Positions 7,070 to 16,176 of a stretch of 64,000 nt of DNA are shown piece after piece. Made by a program: the position numbers and the translations under genes. The notes under the pieces are model-generated. The model had not been told where the DNA came from and made no database searches. It saw only the letters and a list, made by a program, of their open reading frames with translations. This DNA comes from Mucilaginibacter pedocola (lineage in GTDB: Bacteria > Bacteroidota > Bacteroidia > Sphingobacteriales > Sphingobacteriaceae). The DNA lies in contig NZ_MBTF01000002.1 of the NCBI RefSeq assembly GCF_002013915.1, positions 186,001-250,000 on the forward strand, in the 5' to 3' direction. Position 1 is the stretch's first letter. Each line of letters begins with the position of its first letter.

Positions 7070-9187
7070 TTATTCCGAAGCGGTGCTTCCTGTTTCTGCA
7101 GGGTTTCTGCCGAAGGTGCCCGAGTGGTCGCTAACGCCTTCGTGAATCAGGTTTTGTGCAGCAGGGTCCTGGTTGCTTTCGCCCTCGCCGTTCACAAACT
7201 CATCGTAAGTGGTGCGGTTATCAAATGGGCGTTTGCCAAGCAATTCCTCTAAGTCTGATTGGAAAAGGATCTCTTTCTCGATCAGCTTGTTGGCCAGCTT
7301 CTCTAAACCTTCGCGCTTTTCTATCAGCAGGTTTTTAGTGCGTTGGTAAACTTCGTTTATCTGGTTGCGTACCTCGGTATCAATCAGTTCAGAGGTTTTT
7401 TCAGAATACGGCTTGTTGAACTGGTACTCGCCCTGCGTATCGTTGAACGATACATTACCTACTTTATCATTCATACCATAAATGGTAACCATAGCGTAGG
7501 CCAGTTTGGTAATGCGCTCTAAGTCGTTTTGTGCACCGGTAGATATTTTACCAAAGGTGATATCCTCGGCAACGCGGCCACCTAAAGTCATGCACATACC
7601 ATCAAGCAATTGCTCTGTAGTGTACAGGAACTGTTCTTTTGGTAAGTATTGAGCGTAACCCAACGCGGCAACACCGCGCGGAACGATAGATACTTTTACC
7701 AACGGATCGGCATGCTCTAAAAACCAACCAGCAATAGCGTGGCCAGCCTCGTGGTAAGCAACAATGCGTTTCTCTTCCGGAGAGATGATCTTGTTCTTTT
7801 TCTCCAAGCCGCCAATTACACGGTCAATAGCATCCTGGAAATCCTGCATATCAACAGCCTCTTTGTTTTTACGGGCTGCTATCAGTGCGGCTTCGTTACA
7901 AACGTTGGCTATTTCGGCACCGGCAAAACCAGGTGTTTGAGCTGATAGTTTTTTAGCATCAACACCATCAGATAATTTAACCGGCTTTAAGTGCACCTTG
8001 AATATTTGCTCGCGGCCAATCAAATCAGGTTTATCAATAGATACCTGCCTGTCGAAACGTCCCGGGCGCATCAGAGCACTGTCTAAAACATCGGGACGGT
8101 TGGTAGCGGCAAGGATAATGATACCGCTATCGGTACCAAAACCGTCCATTTCTACCAGTAACTGGTTCAGCGTGTTTTCGCGCTCATCGTTACCGCCTAC
8201 TATATTGTTTTTACCACGTGCGCGGCCAATAGCATCAATCTCATCAATGAAAATGATACACGGAGCTTTGTCTTTTGCCTGGCGGAACAAGTCGCGAACA
8301 CGCGATGCACCTACACCCACAAACATCTCTACGAAATCGGAACCCGATAATGAGAAGAAAGGCACCTGTGCTTCGCCGGCAACAGCTTTTGCCAATAGGG
8401 TTTTACCTGTACCCGGCGAACCTACTAACAGCGCACCTTTTGGTATTTTACCCCCAAGGTTGGTGTATTTTTTGGGGTTTTTCAGGAAATCAACAATTTC
8501 CATTACCTCTTGCTTGGCTTCTTCCAAACCGGCAACATCATTAAATGTAACCGAGACCTGGGCCTCTTTATCAAACAAGGTAGCTTTTGATTTACCAATG
8601 TTGAATATCTGGCCACCCGGGCCGCCACCACCGCCACTGCCCATACGGCGCATAATAAACAGCCAAACGCCAACCAGCAGCACGGCCATTATAATGCATT
8701 GCACCAACCAGTTGCTCAGCAGGTTCTCTTTGCTTTGCTGATACTCTATAGAAGTTACCTGCCCATCGCCAACAGATTTATCTGCGTTGGCTATAGATTG
8801 TTTAAGGCTTTCGTAAGATGCATCGGTGAAGTAGTATTGCGGGCCTTCGGCGCTAAGCTTCAGGTTGCTTTGGTTTTTGTTGGCATCCTGGTATTCGGGT
8901 TTGTTCAGGCTATCCTTTTTAATGTAAACCTCGGCTACTATCAGGTCGCCATTTTTGTAGGCGCTTATTTTATCAACATCGCGCGTTCTCAGCATTTTGG
9001 TAGCAAAACGCTGAAAGTTTATAGCCTTACCACTGTTGCTGCTCATAAAGGTGGGCACAACCAAAAGTCCAATAATGGCAATGGCGTAAAGCCACATCAG
9101 GTTGAACTTGGGCGGTTTAGGCGTTATTTTTTTATTAGGGATCTTCCGTATCGGTTTTTGGCCATCGGCCTTTTTATCTTTTTCCAT
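7070..9187 (-). CDS. ftsH: ATP-dependent zinc metalloprotease FtsH
   Basis: The 705-residue protein has two membrane helices (about 30-50 and 158-178) around a periplasmic domain, then the AAA+ module with Walker A GSPGTGKT near residue 258, Walker [12 protein letters not shown] and the second region of homology [20 protein letters not shown]. The protease part has the zinc motif HEAGH near residue 478. It is a membrane-bound hexameric protease that degrades membrane and regulatory proteins. A Gly-rich linker follows the second helix. The C-terminal tail after about 645 is Bacteroidota-like and variable. It is downstream of rsfS on the same strand with a 70-base gap. Confidence 0.98.
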   Translation of the reverse strand: MEKDKKADGQKPIRKIPNKKITPKPPKFNLMWLYAIAIIGLLVVPTFMSSNSGKAINFQRFATKMLRTRDVDKISAYKNGDLIVAEVYIKKDSLNKPEYQDANKNQSNLKLSAEGPQYYFTDASYESLKQSIANADKSVGDGQVTSIEYQQSKENLLSNWLVQCIIMAVLLVGVWLFIMRRMGSGGGGGPGGQIFNIGKSKATLFDKEAQVSVTFNDVAGLEEAKQEVMEIVDFLKNPKKYTNLGGKIPKGALLVGSPGTGKTLLAKAVAGEAQVPFFSLSGSDFVEMFVGVGASRVRDLFRQAKDKAPCIIFIDEIDAIGRARGKNNIVGGNDERENTLNQLLVEMDGFGTDSGIIILAATNRPDVLDSALMRPGRFDRQVSIDKPDLIGREQIFKVHLKPVKLSDGVDAKKLSAQTPGFAGAEIANVCNEAALIAARKNKEAVDMQDFQDAIDRVIGGLEKKNKIISPEEKRIVAYHEAGHAIAGWFLEHADPLVKVSIVPRGVAALGYAQYLPKEQFLYTTEQLLDGMCMTLGGRVAEDITFGKISTGAQNDLERITKLAYAMVTIYGMNDKVGNVSFNDTQGEYQFNKPYSEKTSELIDTEVRNQINEVYQRTKNLLIEKREGLEKLANKLIEKEILFQSDLEELLGKRPFDNRTTYDEFVNGEGESNQDPAAQNLIHEGVSDHSGTFGRNPAETGSTASE

Positions 9188-9257
9188 GTTCTACAAGCTC
9201 AACATCAATATTAATGATTTTTTACAGGGCGCGTAATTCTTTTTTTGTGAGCTTTGG

Positions 9258-9632
9258 TTAAGCGCTTTTATAGAACTTAATTTCGGCATCGCCCCATAGG
9301 TCTTCCACCCCGTAAAACTCGCGTTTATCGGTACGGAAGATGTGTACAACTACGTCAATATAATCAAGCAGTATCCATTCGCCGTGTTCCAGCCCCTCTT
9401 TGCGCCAGGGGTCTTGTTGCAAGGCTTTGTATACTTCTTCTTCAACACTGTGTGCAATTGCTTTTACTTGTGTGGCAGAATCGGCATGGCATATTACAAA
9501 ATAATCGGCCACCGAGCTCTTAATGTTCCTTAGGTCGAGCCTCACAAGTTCGTTCCCCTTTTTCTCCTGCATGCCGTGTATGGCCAACTCAGAGATGTAG
9601 GTGGATTCATTTATCACTTTACTTTTTACCAT
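9258..9632 (-). CDS. rsfS: Ribosomal silencing factor RsfS (Iojap family)
   Basis: The 124-residue protein has the Iojap/RsfS core: KKGNELVRLDLRNI, VADYFVICHADSATQVKAIA, then GEWILLDYIDVVVHIF and FYGVEDLWGDA. RsfS binds protein L14 of the large ribosomal subunit and blocks subunit joining when growth slows. I start at the ATG at 9630-9632; a TTG one codon earlier is less likely. It is transcribed with ftsH and is divergent from birA, whose TTG start is 48 bases away, so both promoters must share a very short gap. Confidence 0.95.
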   Translation of the reverse strand: MVKSKVINESTYISELAIHGMQEKKGNELVRLDLRNIKSSVADYFVICHADSATQVKAIAHSVEEEVYKALQQDPWRKEGLEHGEWILLDYIDVVVHIFRTDKREFYGVEDLWGDAEIKFYKSA

Positions 9633-9679
9633 CAAAAAGAATTAGTTTTGAACGATTTGGGTTTATAAATTATTATACG

Positions 9680-10450
9680 TTGCAAAATAACATATTTTCA
9701 GGATTATTTGTTGGACAAAATTTAGTGACACTTAAAGAAGTAGACTCCACCAACAATTTCCTAAAAGAATCTTTGTCAAATTCCAAGCCATTTCCCGAGG
9801 GAACGGTCATTATGGCAGAGCACCAATACGCGGGCCGGGGGCAACATCAAAATGTGTGGCACGCACAGCCCGGCAAAAATTTAACTTTCAGCCTTTTATT
9901 AATGCCTCACTTTTTATCGCCCCTGCAACAATTCGGGCTTACAAGCGCCGTTAGCTTAGGAGTTTACGATGCCTTGCATCCGTTGCTTGGCGATGCGCTG
10001 AAAATAAAATGGCCCAACGATATTTATTATGGTAACCGCAAATTGGGCGGTATGCTGATTGAAAATATGATACAGGGCGGACAAATACGGAATTCTGTTA
10101 TTGGCATTGGCATAAACGTTAACCAGGATAACTATCCCGAAACAGCAGGCAGCGCCATATCGGTAAAGCAGATATTACAAACCGATTATGATTTAAAAAA
10201 TATATTAGCTGAAATTTGCAACCACATTGAAGGTTGGTACCTGAAATTAAAAGCAGGTAAAACAGCTGATGTAAGGAATACCTATTTGAGCCGACTATAC
10301 CGCTTAAACGAATTGGCGCAATATCGGTCGAACGGGGAAACGTTCGAAGGGCGAATAACAAACGTTACCGATACCGGGTTGCTGGTTGTTGAGCGGAACG
10401 GGAGTGAGGAGTTGTATAATTTAAAAGAAATAGAGTTTATAAACACATAA
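9680..10450 (+). CDS. birA: Biotin-[acetyl-CoA-carboxylase] ligase, monofunctional
   Basis: The 256-residue enzyme has the biotin ligase motifs STNNFL, GRGQHQNVW, KWPNDIYYGNRKLGGMLIE and IGIGINVN, and a small C-terminal domain. It activates biotin with ATP and attaches it to the carrier protein of acetyl-CoA carboxylase. There is no N-terminal helix-turn-helix, so it is the non-regulatory class. The only plausible start is a TTG at 9680 (MQNNIFSGLF); the next Met is inside the fold, after the conserved DSTNN. This makes it a well supported non-ATG start. Confidence 0.95.
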   Translation: MQNNIFSGLFVGQNLVTLKEVDSTNNFLKESLSNSKPFPEGTVIMAEHQYAGRGQHQNVWHAQPGKNLTFSLLLMPHFLSPLQQFGLTSAVSLGVYDALHPLLGDALKIKWPNDIYYGNRKLGGMLIENMIQGGQIRNSVIGIGINVNQDNYPETAGSAISVKQILQTDYDLKNILAEICNHIEGWYLKLKAGKTADVRNTYLSRLYRLNELAQYRSNGETFEGRITNVTDTGLLVVERNGSEELYNLKEIEFINT

Positions 10451-10451
10451 A

Positions 10452-10904
10452 ATGAAGAGAGTATTTTTAGCGATAGTGGCCATGGTTATAACCGCTGCGG
10501 CCCACGCACAAATAGAATCGCCGGTAAGATGGTCATACGCGGCAAAAAAAGTTAGCGCTACCGAAGCTATAGTATATTTAAAAGCTACTATCCAAAAAGA
10601 CTGGCACATTTATTCGCAAACGGTTAAAGAAGGCGGCCCTTCTAAAACAGAGTTCACCTTTACCCCTTCTAAAGATTATGCGCCTGTGGGTAAAACTGTA
10701 GAGCCAAAACCCATTACCAAATACGAAGACGTTTTTAAAATGAACGTTGGCTATTTTGAAAAGGAAGTAATGTTTAGCCAAAAAATAAAACTGAAGTCGG
10801 CCAAAGCCAGTGCTGTTACCGGTAAGGTTGAGTTTATGGTTTGCAACAATGTAAAATGCCTGCCGCCTGATGAGGTGGAGTTTTCTATCCCATTGGCCAA
10901 ATAA
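10452..10904 (+). CDS. Secreted DsbD N-terminal-domain protein
   Basis: The 150-residue product has a signal peptide (residues 1-20, cut after AHA) and an immunoglobulin-like DsbD-alpha type domain ending in the Cys pair CNNVKC near residues 134-139. In DsbD that domain passes electrons from the membrane part to periplasmic thiol proteins. Here it is a separate gene, starting one base after birA and 13 bases before the membrane and thioredoxin parts. The three genes probably form one transcript. Confidence 0.85.
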   Translation: MKRVFLAIVAMVITAAAHAQIESPVRWSYAAKKVSATEAIVYLKATIQKDWHIYSQTVKEGGPSKTEFTFTPSKDYAPVGKTVEPKPITKYEDVFKMNVGYFEKEVMFSQKIKLKSAKASAVTGKVEFMVCNNVKCLPPDEVEFSIPLAK

Positions 10905-10917
10905 GCCCTATATACCG

Positions 10918-12636
10918 ATGACGTTATTTAAAAGGCAATTTCGCCTGCGCAACACCTTATTATTGTTACTGGCGATAGTTGCCTTTTCTTTTTCGGTACC
11001 GCTTAAAGCTTTTGCTACGCAGGATGCGGCTACTGATACCGGATTAACTTTTACGGATATCCCAACAGCTGCAGATAGTATAGCCATTCGTAAGAAGGCC
11101 GATTCGGCTGCTAAGGCTAAGGTTGATATTGCAGCAAAAGCAGAAGTAGGGAAAGCTGCCGGCACAACCGGCGAATCATCTTCCGAATCGCTTTGGCAGT
11201 TGTTTTTGGTAGGCTTTTTGGGGGGGCTTGCGGCATTTTTGCTGCCTTGCGTTTACCCTATGTTGCCGCTCACCGTTAGCTTTTTTACTAAAAAGGGAGG
11301 TACCCGCGCTAAAGCTATTTGGCAATCGTGCCTGTACGGCCTGTCTATTATATTTATATATGTAGTTTTCGGCTTGCTGATAACTTTGGTTTTTGGCCCA
11401 GCAGCGCTTAATGGTTTAGCCACTAATGGCATTTTCAATTTCTTTTTCTTCCTGATGCTGGTGGTGTTCGGCGTGTCGTTCCTGGGCGCGTTCGAAATAA
11501 CCTTGCCAAGCTCGCTGGCTAACAAGCTCGACGAAAACTCAGATAAAGGCGGTTTGGCCGGCATATTTTTTATGGCCTCTACTTTGGTGGTAGTGTCGTT
11601 CTCTTGCACCGGCCCTGCTATTGGGGGTGTATTAGCTAATGCGTTTTTAAAAGGCGAGCGTTTAGCACCAATAATTGTGATGTTCGGTTTCTCGCTGGCT
11701 ATAGCGTTGCCTTTTACTTTATTTGCCATGTTCCCATCGGCGTTAAAGAGCCTGCCAAAATCGGGCGGCTGGCTGAACAGCGTGAAAGTTGTATTGGGCT
11801 TTCTGGAAATTGCGCTGGCGCTAAAGTTTCTTTCGAATGTTGATTTGGCCTATCACTGGAATTTGATAGACCGCGAGGTGGTTCTGTCTATATGGATAGC
11901 CATTGGCCTGTTAACCAGTTTATATCTTATCGGGAAGATAAAGTTCTCGCACGATAGCGATGTACAATACCTTACCGTAACCCGCACATTCTTTGCTATA
12001 GGAGCATTTGCGTTTACGGTTTACATGATACCCGGTTTATGGGGGGCGCCGTTGAAATCCATCAGTGCATTGTTGCCACCGTTGAGCACGCAGGACTTTG
12101 ATATTTCGGGCGGTGGCAGCGCAACTGTAGCAGCACCGGCGTCGGCAGCTAATGTAGGCCCGAAAAAATACGAAGAGTTGTTTAAGCGCTTACCGAAAGT
12201 TAAAGGATTAGATGAATGGTATGATTATGACCAGGCCATGGAACTTGCCAAGCAGTTGCATAAACCGGTACTGATAGATTTTACAGGTTGGAACTGTGTT
12301 AACTGCCGCAAAATGGAGCAGGAAGTATTCCCAGATCCGGCGGTATTGAAAACCCTGCAAAGCGAATTTGTAATATTACAGCAGGTGATAGATGAAAAAA
12401 CCGATTTGCCCGCAGCTGAGCAGTACACATCGAGCGTAACGGGTAAAAAAGTAACTACTATAGGCGGTAAGATGATCGACTTCGAGATATCAAAGTATAA
12501 CTCAAACGCGCAGCCTTTTTATGTAATTGTAAACGAGAAAGGCGAGCAACTGGTGACACCACAAGGCGCGAGCGATATTGCCACGTTTAAAAAATACCTC
12601 GATAGCGGCATTGCCGCATACAAAGCCGGTAAATAA
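10918..12636 (+). CDS. dsbD: Thiol:disulfide interchange protein DsbD (CcdA-like plus thioredoxin)
   Basis: The 572-residue protein begins with a hydrophobic signal helix, then an Ala/Lys-rich linker, a CcdA-like domain of about eight helices with LPCVYPMLPLTV and SFSCTGPAIGG, and a thioredoxin domain with the active site WNCVNC (Cys460 and Cys463). It moves electrons from cytoplasmic thioredoxin to the periplasm, where they serve cytochrome c maturation and disulfide repair. I start at the ATG at 10918; the frame is open further upstream but overlaps the preceding gene. The usual N-terminal domain is encoded by the separate gene just before it. Confidence 0.93.
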   Translation: MTLFKRQFRLRNTLLLLLAIVAFSFSVPLKAFATQDAATDTGLTFTDIPTAADSIAIRKKADSAAKAKVDIAAKAEVGKAAGTTGESSSESLWQLFLVGFLGGLAAFLLPCVYPMLPLTVSFFTKKGGTRAKAIWQSCLYGLSIIFIYVVFGLLITLVFGPAALNGLATNGIFNFFFFLMLVVFGVSFLGAFEITLPSSLANKLDENSDKGGLAGIFFMASTLVVVSFSCTGPAIGGVLANAFLKGERLAPIIVMFGFSLAIALPFTLFAMFPSALKSLPKSGGWLNSVKVVLGFLEIALALKFLSNVDLAYHWNLIDREVVLSIWIAIGLLTSLYLIGKIKFSHDSDVQYLTVTRTFFAIGAFAFTVYMIPGLWGAPLKSISALLPPLSTQDFDISGGGSATVAAPASAANVGPKKYEELFKRLPKVKGLDEWYDYDQAMELAKQLHKPVLIDFTGWNCVNCRKMEQEVFPDPAVLKTLQSEFVILQQVIDEKTDLPAAEQYTSSVTGKKVTTIGGKMIDFEISKYNSNAQPFYVIVNEKGEQLVTPQGASDIATFKKYLDSGIAAYKAGK

Positions 12637-12703
12637 AGTCTATCATTTTTATCGTCAAATCGTATCATTCGAGTTTTAACCGAAGTTTCTCGTCAAAAAA
12701 GTG

Positions 12704-12711
12704 TAAATTCG
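12704..12711 (+). promoter_or_regulatory. Possible -7 element of pfkA
   Basis: TAAATTCG matches TAnnTTTG in all but one base and lies 87 bases before the pfkA ATG, leaving a leader rich in CCGTACC-like pairing near 12725-12760. No good -33 box was seen, so this is weak. Confidence 0.25.
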
Positions 12712-12798
12712 CCCGAATTTCCGGAGCGGTATAGAAGGCTTTTACCTTCTGTACCGTTACTAACCAAAACATACAGATAAGGAAGTTCCCCCTAAAAG

Positions 12799-13776
12799 AT
12801 GGCGCAAATCAAAAAAATAGGACTTTTTACTTCGGGCGGCGACGCACCGGGAATGAATGCCGCTATTAGAGCGGTTGTGCGTACCGCTAAATACTACAAT
12901 ATCGAAGTTGTGGGCATACGCCGCGGCTACGAGGGTATGATAAACGGCGAGCTTTTCCCGATGGACGTAAAATCGGTTGCCAACATTATCCAGCGTGGTG
13001 GTACCATATTAAAAACCGCACGCAGCGAACAATTCCGCACCCCGGAAGGCCGCCGTTTGGCTTACGACCAGTTAGTGAAACATGGTATTGAAGGCCTGGT
13101 AGCTATTGGTGGCGACGGTACTTTTACCGGTGCCCGTATTTTTGGCCAGGAATTCGATTTCCCGATAGTGGGCTTGCCCGGTACTATTGATAATGACCTT
13201 TACGGAACCGACTTTACTATTGGTTATGATACCGCCATCAATACGGTTATTGATGCCGTAGATAAAATTCGCGATACGGCAGAATCGCACGATCGCGTAT
13301 TTATTGTTGAAGTAATGGGCCGCGATAGCGGGCTGATCGCTTTGCGCACCGGTATTGCATCGGGAGCTGAAGCAATCTTAATACCTGAAACTAAGCGTGA
13401 TATTGACGCTTTGATGGACAAGCTTGAGCACGGGCGTAAGGATAAATCATCAAAAATTGTGATGGTTGCCGAGGGCGATGATGCGGGCGGTGCATTTGAA
13501 GTTGGCCGCCAGGTAAAAGAGAAATTCCCGAACTATGATACCCGCGTATCTATACTGGGCCACATTCAACGTGGCGGTAAGCCAACCTGTATGGATAGGG
13601 TATTGGCAAGCCGTATAGGTTCTGCTGCTGTTGAGGCCCTGCGCGACGGGCACCGTAACGAAATGATAGGCATCATTCACAACGAACTATCATACACACC
13701 GTTCGAACACGCCTGCAAGCACCACATCGAAATAAACGCTAACCTGTTGAAGATAGTAGAGATACTGTCGATATAA
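12799..13776 (+). CDS. pfkA: ATP-dependent 6-phosphofructokinase
   Basis: The 325-residue enzyme has SGGDAPGMNAAIR, the nucleotide site IGGDGTFTGA, catalytic PGTIDNDLYGTD, EVMGRDSG and LGHIQRGG. Gly after GGD and Gly in PGTIDND indicate use of ATP rather than pyrophosphate, as these positions become Asp and Lys in the PPi enzymes. It commits fructose 6-phosphate to glycolysis. Length matches the bacterial family. It is transcribed alone and ends at a strong hairpin terminator. Confidence 0.97.
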   Translation: MAQIKKIGLFTSGGDAPGMNAAIRAVVRTAKYYNIEVVGIRRGYEGMINGELFPMDVKSVANIIQRGGTILKTARSEQFRTPEGRRLAYDQLVKHGIEGLVAIGGDGTFTGARIFGQEFDFPIVGLPGTIDNDLYGTDFTIGYDTAINTVIDAVDKIRDTAESHDRVFIVEVMGRDSGLIALRTGIASGAEAILIPETKRDIDALMDKLEHGRKDKSSKIVMVAEGDDAGGAFEVGRQVKEKFPNYDTRVSILGHIQRGGKPTCMDRVLASRIGSAAVEALRDGHRNEMIGIIHNELSYTPFEHACKHHIEINANLLKIVEILSI

Positions 13777-13791
13777 AGCAAGTTAGAATAT

Positions 13792-13823
13792 AAACGGCCT
13801 TTGGTGAAAACCAAAGGCCGTTT
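13792..13823. terminator. Hairpin terminator after pfkA
   Basis: A perfect 14-base stem (13792-13805 with 13810-13823, AAACGGCCTTTGGT) closed by a GAAA tetraloop lies 16 bases after the pfkA stop. It is followed by a short T-rich stretch. Confidence 0.85.
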
Positions 13824-13840
13824 GTATTACCACCATCTCG

Positions 13841-13990
13841 TTTCGAATCCCGAAGCGAGGGGTGGTGCGGCGGTGGGTGAGAAATCTTGTTCATCATGCA
13901 AGGCAGCTATGCTAAGCGTTAATGTAATGCGGTAGTACTAAGCCGTACAGGATATCTCGTCGCTTCGCTTCCCTCGATATTGACATCCCC
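13841..13990. repeat. Intergenic REP-like repeat remnant
   Basis: This gene-free stretch has words such as GAAATCTTG and GATATCTCGTCGCTTCGC followed by TTGACATCC, which resemble dispersed palindromic repeats common between genes in Sphingobacteriaceae. Only one copy is in this window, so the call rests on memory of that style of element. Confidence 0.3.
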
Positions 13991-13997
13991 CCCCAAA

Positions 13998-14723
13998 TTA
14001 AATATTCTTCCCGTCAATTATCTTAAAGAAATCATCGCGATAGGTATCGCCCACTGGGATAATCTTATCGCCAATAAAAATGCGGCTTCGTTCGATGCTG
14101 TCGATCTTGTTAATAGCTACGATGTATGATTTATGCACCCGCATAAAATGCTTTTCGGGCAGGGCGTCTTCCATTTTCTTCATGCCTTGCAGGGTGATAA
14201 TGCGCTCCGTCGGCGTGAAGATGGATACATAATCTTTTAACCCCTCTATAAACAAAATATCGTGCAGGTAAACCTTTTGTATTTTATGCTCGGTTTTCAC
14301 AAAGATAAAGTCGCTTAAAAAATCATCTTGTTTGGCCGGTTCTGCAGCAACGGCCGGCTTGGCTGCAGGAGCTATAACCGCCTGGGCTTTTTGTGCCGAT
14401 TTAAAAAAGCGGTCGAAAGCGATAGGTTTAAGCAGGTAGTCAATTACATCCAGTTCATAACCCTCTAAGGCGTATTGCGGGTAGGCCGTGCATAGGATCA
14501 CTTTGGTTTTGCCGTTGGCTATTTTGAGGAATTGGATACCGGTAAGCTCGGGCATTTGCACATCCAGAAATACCAGCCCTATGCTGCCATCCTGCACCAG
14601 TGTAAGTGCCTCTATAGGGTTGGTAGTTGCCTTCACCAATTCGAGGAACGGTATTTTGGATATGTAATCTTCCAGTATGTGGAGGGCCAGGGGCTCATCA
14701 TCAACTACAAGGCATCTGATCAT
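13998..14723 (-). CDS. LytTR-family response regulator
   Basis: The 241-residue protein has a receiver domain with VVDDEP and phospho-acceptor Asp54 in VFLDVQMPELTG, a Pro/Ala-rich linker near 120-135 and a C-terminal LytTR DNA-binding domain (FVKTEHKIQKV to the end, with FMRVHKSYIVAINKID). LytTR domains bind pairs of 9-base boxes spaced 21 bases apart. It starts two bases after the kinase gene stop and is co-transcribed with it. The divergent region at 15822-15899 carries boxes that fit this binding mode. Confidence 0.95.
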   Translation of the reverse strand: MIRCLVVDDEPLALHILEDYISKIPFLELVKATTNPIEALTLVQDGSIGLVFLDVQMPELTGIQFLKIANGKTKVILCTAYPQYALEGYELDVIDYLLKPIAFDRFFKSAQKAQAVIAPAAKPAVAAEPAKQDDFLSDFIFVKTEHKIQKVYLHDILFIEGLKDYVSIFTPTERIITLQGMKKMEDALPEKHFMRVHKSYIVAINKIDSIERSRIFIGDKIIPVGDTYRDDFFKIIDGKNI

Positions 14724-14725
14724 GG

Positions 14726-15736
14726 TTATAAAACTAAAGATAATTGAACGGTATAGGTGTCGTTTTCGTCGCGAATTTCTAAATTATATTTAGATGGGTA
14801 AAGCAGGTCGAGCCTGCGTTTTACGTTCATCAGGCCAATACCACCCGATGCATCGCGGTTATGGGTATGCTTTTTATTCTGGATAAAAAAGTATAGGTGG
14901 CTTTCGCTCAGGTTTACTTTTAAAACAATGGGCGATGTGGGATCGTTGGCGACACCATGTTTAAAGGCGTTCTCGATAAATGATATTAGCAATAGTGGCG
15001 CGATATGCTGATGGGTTACTTCGCCATTCACCTCAAAATTGATGAAGGCTTTGTTACCAAAACGGATCTTCTGCAGGTCGATATAGTTTTGCAGGTATTG
15101 CAATTCCTTCTCAAGGTCTACTTTGTTGTCGTTACACTCATAAAGCATGTAGCGCATAATTTCTGATAGTTTCAGGATAGCCTCGGGCGTAGTATCCGAC
15201 TTTTGGTAGGCGAGCGAATAGATACTGTTTAACGAGTTGAACAAGAAATGCGGGTTTATCTGCGATTTTAGGAAAGATAGCTCGGCCGTTAAGCGCTGGT
15301 TCTCCAGGTCGCGCTGTATTCGTTCATTCAGGAACCAATCTACCGAGAAGCGGAACACCGTGCTCAGGAAAACAAATATAATGCTGGTAAAGGCCGAACT
15401 TACGATGTATTGCCAAAAGGTTATCTCTCGCCCCATACGTACGAGGATGATGCTTTTGAAAAGTAAAGCCAGCCCGTATTTGGCTACCCCTATGGCAATT
15501 ACACCTACAACAACGGTTACAATAAACTGCCAGTACTTCTTCTTATCTAGAAACCGAGGGATGAAATAAAAGTAGTTGAGGTAGAACAAGCTAATATTTA
15601 CTACGCCGAAGAGAAGGAAGATAACCACCAGGCTTTCTATACTGTTGCGCCCGCCGCTATAGGCAATAAACATGAAGAAAGACATCATGCAGACCCAAAA
15701 AAACGCATGCCAGAATATTTGCCAGGCCCTTCTCAT
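14726..15736 (-). CDS. LytS/YehU-type sensor histidine kinase
   Basis: The 336-residue protein has four membrane helices in the first 135 residues, a short coiled coil, then the His_kinase domain with phospho-acceptor His163 in SQINPHFLFNSLNSI. The ATPase region shows LLISFIENAFKHG and GGIGLMNVKRRLDLLY. It has no extracellular domain and is the partner of the LytTR regulator immediately downstream. It is divergent from the small membrane protein and ABC exporter genes, which are probable targets. Confidence 0.95.
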   Translation of the reverse strand: MRRAWQIFWHAFFWVCMMSFFMFIAYSGGRNSIESLVVIFLLFGVVNISLFYLNYFYFIPRFLDKKKYWQFIVTVVVGVIAIGVAKYGLALLFKSIILVRMGREITFWQYIVSSAFTSIIFVFLSTVFRFSVDWFLNERIQRDLENQRLTAELSFLKSQINPHFLFNSLNSIYSLAYQKSDTTPEAILKLSEIMRYMLYECNDNKVDLEKELQYLQNYIDLQKIRFGNKAFINFEVNGEVTHQHIAPLLLISFIENAFKHGVANDPTSPIVLKVNLSESHLYFFIQNKKHTHNRDASGGIGLMNVKRRLDLLYPSKYNLEIRDENDTYTVQLSLVL

Positions 15737-15821
15737 TAATTATTTAGTGTATGTGAACGTAACTAAAGTAGCACTTTGATGGTGAAAAAGCCCCTAAATT
15801 ACATGATACGGCGCCGTTTTT

Positions 15822-15899
15822 CGACGAACGGGCAAAAATTACCGATGAACGGGCAAAAAGCTATAAATAGCCGTTCATCTACAATTGTAGCCCGTTAGT
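15822..15899. promoter_or_regulatory. Four LytTR-like boxes in divergent promoter region
   Basis: Two boxes on the minus strand (GCCCGTTCGTC and GCCCGTTCATC, spanning about 15823-15833 and 15844-15854) repeat with a 21-base period. Two more on the plus strand (CCGTTCATC at 15871-15879 and CCGTTAGTC at 15892-15900) also repeat with a 21-base period. Boxes two and three form a perfect 9-base inverted repeat, GATGAACGG/CCGTTCATC. Each fits the LytTR consensus [TA][AC][CA]GTTN[AG][TG] at eight of nine positions. Confidence 0.7.
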
Positions 15900-15963
15900 C
15901 TAGATCTTTTTAGTGCCCCGTTTTTTTACTATTTCTTTGTTGCATCAAAATCACTCACACAAA

Positions 15964-16176
15964 ATGAAAAAGTTAGTTTCAAATTCGAACCCTTTTGTTT
16001 TATTACTGGTACCAGTATTGTTTGCCATGATAATGGGGGTTGCGTACCAGTTTGAACAAAAAACAGAACAATTTGCTGCCGCACATTCATCGGCAGTACA
16101 GGCCAAATCGCTTTTTGTTAAAGGTTTGGCCTTGGTAAAAGGTGTTGCATCGGTTTCGCAAGAGAATGTATGGTAA
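15964..16176 (+). CDS. Small single-helix membrane protein ahead of ABC exporter
   Basis: The 70-residue product has one hydrophobic segment (about residues 8-28, FVLLLVPVLFAMIMGV) and a helical polar tail. The stop codon overlaps the start of the ABC ATPase gene in ATGGTAA, so the two are translationally coupled. I start at the ATG at 15964; the longer open frame is preceded by the LytTR box region. The family is not recognised. Its position suggests an accessory or leader peptide for the exporter under LytTR control. Confidence 0.65.
   Translation: MKKLVSNSNPFVLLLVPVLFAMIMGVAYQFEQKTEQFAAAHSSAVQAKSLFVKGLALVKGVASVSQENVW

Noticed and set aside
7998..8741. Long plus-strand open frame inside ftsH
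   Set aside because: It is a shadow of the AAA+ region. Its translation has no domain and the minus strand carries Walker A and B.
12637..12798. Riboswitch in the pfkA leader
   Set aside because: Some pairing is visible (near 12725-12760) but no known riboswitch core motif was found.
13841..13997. Possible small RNA or short gene between pfkA and the LytTR regulator
   Set aside because: No open frame with coding character and no stable multi-stem fold beyond the terminator; treated as a repeat remnant.
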